A stretch of DNA of 13,659 nt from Thermoplasmata archaeon (GTDB taxonomy: Archaea; Thermoplasmatota; JAKEGO01). The first letter of the stretch is position 1; every line of letters begins with the position of its first letter. Positions 7,291-13,659 of this stretch are shown here, piece by piece. The notes under the pieces are model-generated. The model made no database searches and was not told the origin of the DNA. It saw nothing but the letters and a program-made list of their open reading frames with translations. The position numbers were made by a program, and so were the translations under genes. The stretch spans positions 1-13,659 of the forward strand of contig JAKEGO010000002.1 in assembly GCA_022615805.1 (NCBI GenBank), written 5' to 3'.

Positions 7291-8814
7291 ATGAACATCG
7301 GAAGGATAACAGGGCGGGACATGGCGACGATACGCGTCAGGACATCGGAGCAGGACGTCGAGGTCGGCGAGATCCTCGTGGCGGAGGCGGGCGATGCGCG
7401 GTACCTGTTGCGGGTCGTGAACGTGGAGTACGGCATCGAGGGGGGCTCGGAGGAGTGGGCGGACCGGGCAGCCGGCACGATGATGGTCATGGACCGGAGG
7501 GGCCAGGAGATGCGGTTGCAGGACGGAGAGAGGCGCCTCTACTGCTCCCTCTCGTGCGCCCTCCTGGGGAAGGTCGATGGCTCCTTCCGCCGCGCCAAAT
7601 CCCTCCCGCCGCACTTCGCGACGGTCAGGCGTGCAGACGCTGGCGACCTGTCGGTCCTGCAGGATTCGATGGGCCCGCTGAGGCTGGGATGGCTTCGCTC
7701 GGGGAGCAGGGCACTTGACATCGACGTGGGCATCTCGCCGGACGAGCTGCCTTACCACGTCGGCGTCTTCGCGACGACCGGCATGGGGAAATCGAACCTC
7801 ATGAAGGTCCTGGCCGCCTCCGTGATGGTGTCCGGAGGTTGCGGTCTCCTCATCCTCGACCCGCACGGGGAGTACTTCGACGGCGGGGCATCGGGGAAAG
7901 GGCTCCGCGACCACCCTGCCCGCGACAGGCTCGTGGTCTACAGCTCCAGGCCCCTTGCCGGGCCGCACCGGAGGGTGACGATCAGCGCCCGGGAGGTCGA
8001 GGTCGAGGACCTCATGAACATCTACACCTTCAGCAGCGCCCAGCGCGACGCCTTCCAGAGCGCCCGCAGGGTCTACCGCGACGGGTGGCTCGTCTCTCTC
8101 CTCCGCAAGGAGGTCCCGGAGCTCGTCTCCGAGCTCCACGGCACCCAGGATGTCTCCCTTCACGTCATCCGTCGCCGCCTGATGAACCTCTTCCGGTCCA
8201 ACATCCTAACCGAGGATCCATCGATCTCCATGGCCAGGGGGGTCCACCAGGCCCTTGCGGAAGGGAAGGTCGTCCTCGTCGACACGTCAGCCCTCGGCGA
8301 GACGGAGGAACTGCTCGTCAGCGTCGTGCTCGCCCGCGCCATCCTCGAGCGGAACCGGGACCTCTACCTCGACCAGGAGAACTTCAGGCGCCAGCCCCCC
8401 ATGCTGATCTCGATCGAGGAGGCGCAGAGGGTCCTCTACAGGCCGGAGGAGGGGCGGGCCAGGAACATATTCGCCGAGATCGCCCGCGAGGGGCGCAAGT
8501 TCGGCACTGGCCTGTGTGCCATAAGCCAGCAGCCCAAGTTGATAGATCCCGAGGTCATCTCGCAGTTCAACACCCACGTGATCCTCGGCCTATCGGACCG
8601 GCGGGACCGCGAGATCCTTCGCGACAGCACCAAGCAGGACATCTCCCCCCTGACCGCGGAGATACAGACCCTCATGGCTGGCGAGGCCGTACTGACCTCG
8701 CCGACCCGCCCCTTCCCCATCCCCCTGAAGGTGCCGCTCTTCGACGACGTCCTCGATGCCGCCGCCAGCGCCCCTGTCGGAAGGGGGCCACTCATCGATA
8801 GGGACTTCCTGTGA
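7291..8814 (+). CDS. herA: DNA double-strand break repair helicase/translocase HerA
   Basis: HerA is a hexameric FtsK/VirB4-class ATPase that pumps DNA and activates NurA during end resection. The 507-residue protein has an N-terminal HAS-barrel-like beta domain (about 1-130). It then has a Walker A ATTGMGKS (K167), Walker B LLILDPHGEY (D190, E194), a helical insertion (about 235-300), the SIEEAQRVL motif, and ISQQPKLIDP with a downstream arginine-rich stretch as expected for sensor and finger residues. The length is normal. Two starts compete. ATG 7285 overlaps the nurA stop. ATG 7291 has GGTGAT (7281-7286) at a good distance and is preferred; the difference is two residues. Co-transcribed with nurA. 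Confidence 0.95.
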   Translation: MNIGRITGRDMATIRVRTSEQDVEVGEILVAEAGDARYLLRVVNVEYGIEGGSEEWADRAAGTMMVMDRRGQEMRLQDGERRLYCSLSCALLGKVDGSFRRAKSLPPHFATVRRADAGDLSVLQDSMGPLRLGWLRSGSRALDIDVGISPDELPYHVGVFATTGMGKSNLMKVLAASVMVSGGCGLLILDPHGEYFDGGASGKGLRDHPARDRLVVYSSRPLAGPHRRVTISAREVEVEDLMNIYTFSSAQRDAFQSARRVYRDGWLVSLLRKEVPELVSELHGTQDVSLHVIRRRLMNLFRSNILTEDPSISMARGVHQALAEGKVVLVDTSALGETEELLVSVVLARAILERNRDLYLDQENFRRQPPMLISIEEAQRVLYRPEEGRARNIFAEIAREGRKFGTGLCAISQQPKLIDPEVISQFNTHVILGLSDRRDREILRDSTKQDISPLTAEIQTLMAGEAVLTSPTRPFPIPLKVPLFDDVLDAAASAPVGRGPLIDRDFL

Positions 8815-8901
8815 GATCGGCCTCAGGGCGGACGATTCCCGCACGAGCCATCTCCCGGGGGGATGCGGCGTCGGACGGTCCAGGAGAGAACCTGTGCAAA
8901 T

Positions 8902-8909
8902 CTTATATG
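8902..8909 (+). promoter_or_regulatory. TATA box of the yjbQ-family gene
   Basis: CTTATATG is centred about 36 bp before ATG 8941 and implies transcription from about 8931. A six-codon ORF at 8924-8944 overlaps the start but would begin upstream of that transcription start. Confidence 0.65.
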
Positions 8910-8940
8910 CTGCTGCCCGATTCATGTCCGAGATGAGACA

Positions 8941-9360
8941 ATGACCGCATACACGGGTACGATCGTCCTCCCCCAGACGAAGGAGGAAATGATCGTCGAC
9001 ATCACCGGCGAGGTCGCGAGGGAGATTGAGCGGAGCGGCGTCCAGACCGGCATTTGCCTCGTCTTCGTCCCGGGCTCCACCGGGGCCCTCTCGGTACTCG
9101 AGTACGAGCCAGGCCTCGCCGAGGACCTCCCAGCAGCGATACGCCGCCTGTTCCCGAGGGACATCGAATACAAGCACCACATCAGGTGGCACGACGGGAA
9201 CGGCCACTCCCACGTCCGAGCGTCTTTCCTCGGACCGGACATATCGATCCCGGTGTTGGGCGGGAAGCCGAAGCTCGGGCAGTGGCAACAGGTGATATTC
9301 GTGGAGTTCGACGTCAAGCCGCGTAAGAGGGAGCTCACGGTCCAGGTGGTCGGGGAATAA
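8941..9360 (+). CDS. YjbQ/UPF0047 family protein (secondary thiamine-phosphate synthase type)
   Basis: The 139-residue product matches the whole YjbQ family: start TAYTGTI, central VFVPGSTGAL, the histidine-rich KHHIRWHDGNGHSHVRAS (H79-H91) that forms a metal or phosphate site in known structures, and the ending LGQWQQVIFVEFD followed by R-x-L-x-V. Family members were named for weak thiamine-phosphate synthase activity that rescues thiE mutants. Their real physiological role is not settled. The start at ATG 8941 gives the family N-terminus; the longer frame upstream is not conserved-looking. It is probably monocistronic or read through into the C/D RNA just downstream. Confidence 0.92.
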   Translation: MTAYTGTIVLPQTKEEMIVDITGEVAREIERSGVQTGICLVFVPGSTGALSVLEYEPGLAEDLPAAIRRLFPRDIEYKHHIRWHDGNGHSHVRASFLGPDISIPVLGGKPKLGQWQQVIFVEFDVKPRKRELTVQVVGE

Positions 9361-9388
9361 CGCGACGGGTCCGACGCGACCGATCCCG

Positions 9389-9446
9389 CGTAGGTGATGA
9401 GACGCATATGCCGAAGACATGATGAGCCCTATGAGCGCTGATACCC
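9389..9446 (+). ncRNA. Box C/D guide RNA, predicted to methylate tRNA-Met(CAU) C34
   Basis: All boxes of an archaeal C/D RNA occur in order and at normal spacing. Box C is GTGATGA (9394-9400), followed by a 10-nt guide (9401-9410). Box D' is CCGA (9411-9414, one change from CTGA), followed by a 4-nt spacer. Box C' is ATGATGA (9419-9425), followed by a 12-nt guide (9426-9437), and box D is CTGA (9438-9441). Three bases on each side (GTA 9390-9392, TAC 9442-9444) can form the short closing stem. Under the box-plus-five rule the D guide GCCCTATGAGCG selects the C of CGCTCATAGGGC. Its core CUCAUA is the anticodon loop 32-37 of a CAU tRNA, so the target would be wobble C34. A box C/D RNA with this task on elongator pre-tRNA-Met is known in Haloferax volcanii. 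It lies 29 bp after yjbQ with no own TATA box seen, so processing from the upstream transcript is possible. Confidence 0.7.
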
Positions 9447-9531
9447 GGGGCTCGCGTCGGGGCTCCCCTCATCGCGCCCTTCCGGCGGACCCGTGGCCAG
9501 GCCTGTCCAGAGGCGGATCCCTGCACGATTA

Positions 9532-9541
9532 ACTTTATTAA
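9532..9541 (+). promoter_or_regulatory. TATA box of the double-HhH/aldolase operon
   Basis: ACTTTATTAA is centred about 38 bp before ATG 9574 and predicts a transcription start near 9561. It therefore excludes the in-frame ATG at 9553 and leaves a leader of about 12 nt with GGTGG (9565-9569). Confidence 0.65.
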
Positions 9542-9573
9542 CGTCACGTTCTATGGTTGGGACCGGTGGCAGC

Positions 9574-10350
9574 ATGACGAAGGAGGAGGTACACGGCCTA
9601 CTGATGAGAGTGCCGGGGATGACGGAGGAGCTCGCCGGCAGGCTTTTCGATGCCGGTTTCACGGACCGGCAGAAGCTGTACGACGCCAGCACATCCGAGC
9701 TCGACGCCGTCGAAGGGATCGACGCATCCATGGCGAACAACATCCAGTCCATCGTGAGGAAGGGGCTCCTTGTGGGCGATGCGAAGAAGGAGGAGGCGCC
9801 TGCGCAGGGTGCCCAGACAGAGGGGGCGAAAAAGCCTGCGGCGGGCATCATGGGCATGGTCATGGGCATCGTTAACGCCATCATCGGCCTCATCAAGCGC
9901 ATCCTCGGTGCCGTGATCGGCGTTTTCAAGGGGAAGAAGGCGCCAGAGGGCGCAGCCTCCGCAGCGAGCTCGCCCAAGGTCTCGGAGGCCCCTCCGGAAC
10001 CAGCCCCTCCATCGCCGCCTGATACCCAGGCCGCTCCACCTACGCCCGCGCAGACACCGCCTTCGGCTCCTGCCCCGGCGCAGGCGATGGCCGCCCCAGC
10101 GCCCACGGCTGCGCCCTCCGCGGGGCGGACGTCCACGTCCTCAACTGCAGGACATGATGATCATCACCGCAGGCTCGAGGAGACGATCTCTGCCCTCGTG
10201 AAGGCCTTCGAGATCACCGAGGCCGAGGCGCAGTCCCTTGCACTTGCAGGTTTCACCGACGTCGAGCGGGTGAGGAAGGCCGATCTCATATCGCTGGCCG
10301 AGGTCGATGGGATAACCCTCGCTACGGCCAAGAAGATACAGTCCAAGTGA
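9574..10350 (+). CDS. Protein with helix-hairpin-helix domains at both ends and an amphipathic middle segment
   Basis: I recognise the parts but no named family. Residues 1-66 form a helix-hairpin-helix domain (VPGM..ELAGRLFDAGF, then VEGID..MANNIQSI) closely like the N-terminal domain of RadA in this window. Residues 91-118 are hydrophobic and glycine-spaced, with K108 and R109 in the middle (GIMGMVMGIVNAIIGLIKR), so either an amphipathic membrane-surface helix or a short hairpin. A Pro/Ala-rich linker of about 70 residues follows (about 123-193), with an HDDHH patch. A second HhH domain ends the protein (about 198-258, LALAGFTDVERV, then VDGITLATAKKI). HhH domains usually bind DNA without sequence preference or mediate protein contacts. 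The layout suggests tethering DNA or a repair partner to membrane or to another protein. It is 4 bp from the aldolase gene, hence one operon. Confidence 0.8.
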   Translation: MTKEEVHGLLMRVPGMTEELAGRLFDAGFTDRQKLYDASTSELDAVEGIDASMANNIQSIVRKGLLVGDAKKEEAPAQGAQTEGAKKPAAGIMGMVMGIVNAIIGLIKRILGAVIGVFKGKKAPEGAASAASSPKVSEAPPEPAPPSPPDTQAAPPTPAQTPPSAPAPAQAMAAPAPTAAPSAGRTSTSSTAGHDDHHRRLEETISALVKAFEITEAEAQSLALAGFTDVERVRKADLISLAEVDGITLATAKKIQSK

Positions 10351-10354
10351 GACG

Positions 10355-11149
10355 ATGATACCCGACCTTCCGATCCTGGAGGACCTTGCCGAGGTCTCGG
10401 ACGCCATCGCGTCGAGGGGCTGGGCCGAGGCCAATGCGGGCAACGTCTCGTACCGCCTGACGGACGTGGAGTCGCTGGGCCTCGAGGCGAGCCCGAAGTT
10501 CGTCGAGATCGAAGGCGCCTATCCCCGGATCGAGGGCCGTGCGTTCCTGGTCAGCCGGACCGGGTCCCGGTTCAGGGATATCGCCATCAAGCCCCGGCGA
10601 AATCTCCTCATCCTCAGGGTCGAACGTGGCGGATACAGGATACTGGCGGGCGAGGGGAAACCGACCTTCGAGCTCCTGTCCCACCTTGCCATCCACGATG
10701 CCCTCAAGAGCAACAGGCCCGAGGACAGGGCGGTGATACACACGCACCCCACCTGCCTGCTGGCGTTCAGCCACCTGCCTCTGGAGGACCACATCGGGGT
10801 CCTGATGCGGATGTCGCCGGAGACCTTCCACCATTTCCACGAGAAGGTCCACTTCCTCCCCTACGAGCTCCCGGGAACGGAGGACCTCGCCGCGCACACG
10901 GTCGCGGCCCTCGAGAAGACCCGTGTCGTCGTCTGGATGCGGCACGGTGCCATAGCCACTGGCGAGTCCTTCTCCCGTGCACTCGACCCGATAGAGGTCC
11001 TTGACAAGAACGCCGAACTGTATCTGAAGGTCTCGGCGGTGACGTCCCGCGAGATGTGCGATGTGGGACTCTCGAGCGACGAGGCTTGGGAGACCGCGAA
11101 GGCCATGGGGTCACAGGAGCTCGTCATCGACAGCCCCGAGAAGGATTGA
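10355..11149 (+). CDS. Class II aldolase, rhamnulose-1-phosphate aldolase-like
   Basis: The 264-residue protein follows the zinc-dependent class II aldolase/adducin fold and resembles RhaD along its length. It has GWAEANAGNVSYRL (substrate-phosphate loop), a RAFLVSRTGSRFRDI strand, PTFELLSH with the probable catalytic glutamate E106, HTHP with zinc ligands H129 and H131, and MRHGA with the third ligand H197. The length agrees with RhaD (about 270). RhaD splits L-rhamnulose 1-phosphate to dihydroxyacetone phosphate and lactaldehyde, but the substrate here cannot be read from sequence; related enzymes use fuculose or ribulose phosphates. No rhamnose isomerase or kinase is nearby. It starts 4 bp after the HhH gene and shares its promoter. 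Confidence 0.88.
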   Translation: MIPDLPILEDLAEVSDAIASRGWAEANAGNVSYRLTDVESLGLEASPKFVEIEGAYPRIEGRAFLVSRTGSRFRDIAIKPRRNLLILRVERGGYRILAGEGKPTFELLSHLAIHDALKSNRPEDRAVIHTHPTCLLAFSHLPLEDHIGVLMRMSPETFHHFHEKVHFLPYELPGTEDLAAHTVAALEKTRVVVWMRHGAIATGESFSRALDPIEVLDKNAELYLKVSAVTSREMCDVGLSSDEAWETAKAMGSQELVIDSPEKD

Positions 11150-11217
11150 GCCCGGAGGGACAAGCGACCTCCGCCGGCCTCGTTCACGCTTCCAATGGAG
11201 GGGACAACCCGAGACAC

Positions 11218-11517
11218 TCAGTATTCACGCCATGTGTGGGAGCACTCGACGCACCGGTAGATCCTGGTCTCGGGCTCGTCGGCCGCACGGGTCTGGCGGA
11301 TGATCCAGTATGCCTCCTTTCCGCCGCATTTTGAGCATTCGATCCGCGTCTTCGGCAGCGTACCACCGTCGTCCAGGATGAGCATCTCCCGCTCCTCGAC
11401 CTCGGTTCTGACCACCGTGTCCTTCCCCGACGCGCGTCCGGCAGCTCCGCACTTGGGACACGATTGGAGCCCGTCGCGGAAGATCATCAATGAACCGCAT
11501 TTCCTGCAGAACGCCAT
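11218..11517 (-). CDS. Transcription factor S (archaeal TFIIS-like cleavage factor)
   Basis: TFS enters the RNA polymerase channel and stimulates cleavage of backtracked transcripts. The 99-residue protein has an N-terminal zinc ribbon (C4, C7, C20, C23) as in Rpb9 and a C-terminal zinc ribbon (C61, C64, C89, C92). The catalytic acidic pair D80-E81 sits at the ribbon tip in QTRAADEPET. Both zinc sites and the DE pair are intact, so it should be an active cleavage factor rather than an inhibitory paralogue. The ATG lies 26 bp from its own TATA box, so the mRNA is probably leaderless. The stop is 68 bp from the stop of the converging aldolase gene. It lies downstream of radA on the same strand. 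Confidence 0.96.
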   Translation of the reverse strand: MAFCRKCGSLMIFRDGLQSCPKCGAAGRASGKDTVVRTEVEEREMLILDDGGTLPKTRIECSKCGGKEAYWIIRQTRAADEPETRIYRCVECSHTWREY

Positions 11518-11538
11518 GCGTGCTCCAGAACGGATTCT

Positions 11539-11546
11539 CTATAAAA
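11539..11546 (-). promoter_or_regulatory. TATA box of the TFS gene (leaderless)
   Basis: On the minus strand it reads TTTTATAG, centred 26 bp before the ATG. It sits between the radA stop and the TFS start, showing that the TFS gene has its own promoter. Confidence 0.75.
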
Positions 11547-11564
11547 GGGTGATGGCTCCGTCGT

Positions 11565-12509
11565 TCAGTCCCCGATGCCGTCCTCGCTGACGTTGAAGAC
11601 CGCCTCTCCCTCCGGGAGGTTGGGGGAGTCGATGAGCCGGGCGATGCGCTTGCCGCCCTTGCTCTTGCGGAGGTATATCCGGAACGTTGCTGTGTGGCCT
11701 ACGATATGCCCCCCGATCGGCTTCGTGGGGTCGCCGAACAGCATGTCGGGCTTCGCCTGGACCTGGTTCGTTACGGCGACGACCGCGTTGTGGATGTCGC
11801 CGAAGCGCTGGAGCGCGTGGAGGTGCTTGTTCAACTTCTGTTGCCTCTCGGCGAGGGCGCCCCTCCCGAGGAACTCGGCCCTGAAGTGCGCGGTCAGGGA
11901 GTCGACGACGAGCAGGCGGACAGGGATGGTATCGGCCACCTCCTTGGCCTTCTCGGCCAGGAGCATCTGGTGGTGGGAGTTGAAGGCCCGGGCGACGTGG
12001 ATACGGGAAAGCGCCTCCTCGGGCTCGACGCCCGCCGCGGAGGCCATCTGGACGATCCTCTCGGGGCGGAAGGTGTTCTCGGTGTCGATGAATATCGCGT
12101 GGCCTTCCATGCCTCCCTCGTCGGCGGTGCGTTGCACGTTGACCGCAAGCTGGTGGACGATCTGGGTCTTGCCCGAGCCGTATTCGCCGAACATCTCGGT
12201 GATGGCCTTTGTCTCGAAGCCGCCGCCGAGCAGTGCGTCGAGCACGTCCGATCCTGAGTGGAGCTTGCCAACGAGCTTCCTGTCCTCAAGGACCTGAAGA
12301 CCCGTCTGGAAGTCGCCGATGTCGGCCTCCTTCTTGGCAGCAGCGATGATCTTCGCGGCGACGTTCTCGCCGACGTCCGCCACGTTCGCCAGTTCCGACG
12401 GGCTCGTGACCGCGAGCGACATGAGGTCCCGGAACCCCGCGTCCCTGAGCTTCTGGGCGGTCGATGGGCCGACCCCCGGAAGGTCCTCCATGTTTGTTTC
12501 CTCTGTCAT
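11565..12509 (-). CDS. radA: DNA repair and recombination protein RadA
   Basis: RadA is the archaeal Rad51/Dmc1-type recombinase that forms filaments on single-stranded DNA and exchanges strands. The 314-residue product has the N-terminal helix-hairpin-helix domain (about 8-62: LPGVGPSTAQKL, then DVGENVAAKI), an F-x-x-G interface segment (F67), the Walker A GEYGSGKT (108-115), IDTENTFRPER with the catalytic-type glutamate E144, Walker B LLVVDS, the L1 loop after RAEFLGRG and the L2 region from VTNQV to PIGGHIVGH. Start at ATG 12509: an in-frame upstream ATG at 12575 would place the promoter inside the gene. The TATA box is 27 bp before this ATG, so the transcript should be leaderless. It works downstream of the NurA-HerA resection pair found at 6428-8814. 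Confidence 0.97.
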   Translation of the reverse strand: MTEETNMEDLPGVGPSTAQKLRDAGFRDLMSLAVTSPSELANVADVGENVAAKIIAAAKKEADIGDFQTGLQVLEDRKLVGKLHSGSDVLDALLGGGFETKAITEMFGEYGSGKTQIVHQLAVNVQRTADEGGMEGHAIFIDTENTFRPERIVQMASAAGVEPEEALSRIHVARAFNSHHQMLLAEKAKEVADTIPVRLLVVDSLTAHFRAEFLGRGALAERQQKLNKHLHALQRFGDIHNAVVAVTNQVQAKPDMLFGDPTKPIGGHIVGHTATFRIYLRKSKGGKRIARLIDSPNLPEGEAVFNVSEDGIGD

Positions 12510-12530
12510 CGGGAAGCCAACCGGCGGGAT

Positions 12531-12540
12531 TGATATAAAC
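12531..12540 (-). promoter_or_regulatory. TATA box of radA (leaderless)
   Basis: The minus strand reads GTTTATATCA, centred about 27 bp before the radA ATG. Confidence 0.75.
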
Positions 12541-12601
12541 GTTTCCCGAAGGGTATAATGAAAGTATCTCCGCACCCGTCACGATAATGGAGTTCAGGTC
12601 A

Positions 12602-13078
12602 TCACACGGTCTCGGTCCGTATCGCTTTCCAGGACCGGATGGTGTAGTTCGTCAGGGACAGCAGGGGCGCCTGGCCGTCGCGCCCGGTGTCGAAGGCCCG
12701 GACTGGCGACTCCGCGCCGAGTATGTCCGACGACAGTTCCCGGAAGATGCCGTCCCTCAGGCACAGGACGACGCGGATGGAGTCGGCCGCGAGGATGACC
12801 TCCCTGTCGATGTCCACCTCCTGCACCACCGTGCCGGCGAGGTCGAGGAGCGCGCCGGGAGACAGGTCGCGAACGACGATCTTGAGCCCGTCGTCGTCGA
12901 CCCAGAGTTCGAACGCCTCGAAGGCGGTCTCCCGCCCGCCGAGGTCGAAGACGACGTCCTTTCCATCGATGGGGTGCCATACCCCCTTCCGGACGCCGGC
13001 CGGGACCTCTGCTGCCTTCTTCCTATCCCGACGCCTGAAGAACGTCGCGCTCACCGCGCTGCGATTCGCCTGTGGCAT
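12602..13078 (-). CDS. Unrecognised 158-residue protein upstream of radA
   Basis: I do not recognise a family. The frame has strong GC-ending codons and an amino-acid mix typical of a real soluble protein. The N-terminus is very basic (RRRDRKK at about 15-21). The rest looks beta-rich with alternating hydrophobic and acidic residues (for example FELWVDDDGLKIVV and VVQEVDIDREVIL). The C-terminus is more polar (LTNYTIRSWKAIR). There is no signal peptide, membrane helix, zinc motif or P-loop. ATG 13078 is preferred over the far upstream ATG (13192), whose extension would run through the region shared with the MBF1 promoter. GGGGGG lies 11 nt before the ATG; no clear TATA box is seen. The stop lies 92 bp before the radA start, on the same strand. 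Confidence 0.72.
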   Translation of the reverse strand: MPQANRSAVSATFFRRRDRKKAAEVPAGVRKGVWHPIDGKDVVFDLGGRETAFEAFELWVDDDGLKIVVRDLSPGALLDLAGTVVQEVDIDREVILAADSIRVVLCLRDGIFRELSSDILGAESPVRAFDTGRDGQAPLLSLTNYTIRSWKAIRTETV

Positions 13079-13142
13079 ATAAGGATATTCCCCCCTTCCT
13101 GCCGATGCCTCACTACCAGGTGACCCCGCTGCCGGAGAAAGG

Positions 13143-13150
13143 GTTTTATC
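13143..13150 (+). promoter_or_regulatory. TATA-like box of the MBF1 gene
   Basis: GTTTTATC is the only AT-rich run before MBF1. Its centre is about 40 bp before the ATG, so transcription would start near 13171. The leader would contain the purine run GGGGGGAG (13173-13180) as ribosome binding site. Confidence 0.5.
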
Positions 13151-13185
13151 GTCGCGCGCCCATCGCCACCCAGGGGGGAGAGGCC

Positions 13186-13659
13186 ATGCCATGCGAGATG
13201 TGCGGCAGCGATGTTCCGGCTTTGAAAACGGTGACCATCGACGGTGCCAGGCTCAGGGTGTGCGACAGGTGCTCGAAGTTCGGGACCGAGGTGGATCCCA
13301 TGACGAGGCCGGTCTCCGGCGGAGGCGGCGCGGGCGGTCCGGGTGGCCCCGGCGGCGCGCATATCATACGGAAGCGGGTCGAGCGCGACATCTTCGAGGA
13401 GATCGGCGACGACCTCGTCGAGGACTACGCCGCCCTGATCAGGACCGCGAGACAGCGCCTCGGCCTCGAGCAGGAGGAGCTCGGCCAGAGGATAGGCGAG
13501 AAGCGCTCGGTCATCCAGAAGCTCGAGACGGCGGCGATGGTCCCGTCCGACGCACTGATCCGGAAGCTGGAGCGGTTCCTCGACATCTCGCTGACCGTCC
13601 CCAGGAAGGAGGTCCATCTGAAGGGGGACGTTTCGAAGGAAGGCGTGACCATCGGCGAC
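13186..13659 (+). CDS. Archaeal multiprotein bridging factor 1 (MBF1), 3'-partial
   Basis: MBF1 is a conserved archaeal/eukaryotic HTH protein; in archaea it is linked to translation and the ribosome as well as transcription. Visible are 158 residues. A zinc ribbon has C3, C6, C26 and C29. A glycine/proline linker spans about 44-58. A long basic-acidic helix leads into a Cro-type HTH domain (about 84-136: QEELGQRIGEKRSVIQKLE). A final strand region VHLKGDVSKEGVTIGD follows. The frame is open at the right edge, but the usual family length suggests only a few residues are missing. Start ATG 13186 has GGGGGGAG (13173-13180) upstream and yields the N-terminal CxxC as the first feature. It is transcribed divergently from the 158-residue orphan gene. 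Confidence 0.95.
   Translation, partial: MPCEMCGSDVPALKTVTIDGARLRVCDRCSKFGTEVDPMTRPVSGGGGAGGPGGPGGAHIIRKRVERDIFEEIGDDLVEDYAALIRTARQRLGLEQEELGQRIGEKRSVIQKLETAAMVPSDALIRKLERFLDISLTVPRKEVHLKGDVSKEGVTIGD

Noticed and set aside
8924..8944. Six-codon upstream ORF overlapping the yjbQ start
   Set aside because: The predicted transcription start is downstream of its ATG.
12587..13123. Plus-strand ORF opposite the 158-residue orphan gene
   Set aside because: The minus-strand frame has the better composition and a plausible start; the plus frame looks like its shadow.

Overview
The window reads as high-GC euryarchaeal chromosome, most like a member of the Thermoplasmatota. The marker genes are archaeal throughout: NurA and HerA, RadA, transcription factor S (TFS), MBF1, a class III (pilin-type) signal peptide protein, a single-domain KaiC-like ATPase and an archaeal presenilin-type protease. 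Promoters carry archaeal TATA boxes, often 24-27 bp from the start codon, so several transcripts should be leaderless. I cannot fix the genus. There is no sign of plasmid, phage, IS element or CRISPR, and codon use is uniform (strongly GC-ending) across the clear genes.

Left part (1-6328): the C-terminal two-thirds of a presenilin-family (A22) intramembrane protease enters from the left edge. Next is a gene-poor gap, then an orphan type IV pilin with its own TATA box, Shine-Dalgarno site and a strong hairpin plus T-tract terminator. A second gap follows, then a KaiC-like ATPase on the minus strand (TTG start, unusual P-loop), diverging from hypE, the [NiFe]-hydrogenase cyanide-ligand gene. 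After hypE comes a large secreted or membrane-anchored surface protein with three Ig-like carboxypeptidase-regulatory-type domains carrying Cys-rich insertions.

Middle part (6329-11149): nurA-herA form a tight operon for DNA end resection. Next are a yjbQ-family gene and an intergenic box C/D guide RNA whose D guide fits the anticodon loop of tRNA-Met(CAU), with the predicted methylation on C34. After it lies a two-gene operon: a protein with a helix-hairpin-helix domain at each end, an amphipathic or hydrophobic middle segment and a Pro/Ala linker, followed by a rhamnulose-1-phosphate-aldolase-like class II aldolase.

Right part (11150-13659): information-processing genes. On the minus strand, read right to left, are an unrecognised 158-aa protein, radA and the TFS gene; on the plus strand MBF1 starts divergently and runs off the right edge. 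Much of the window concerns recombination, transcription and RNA modification, with cell-surface genes grouped on the left. The points most worth a second look are the C/D RNA, the double-HhH protein, the Cys-rich surface protein and the variant KaiC P-loop.
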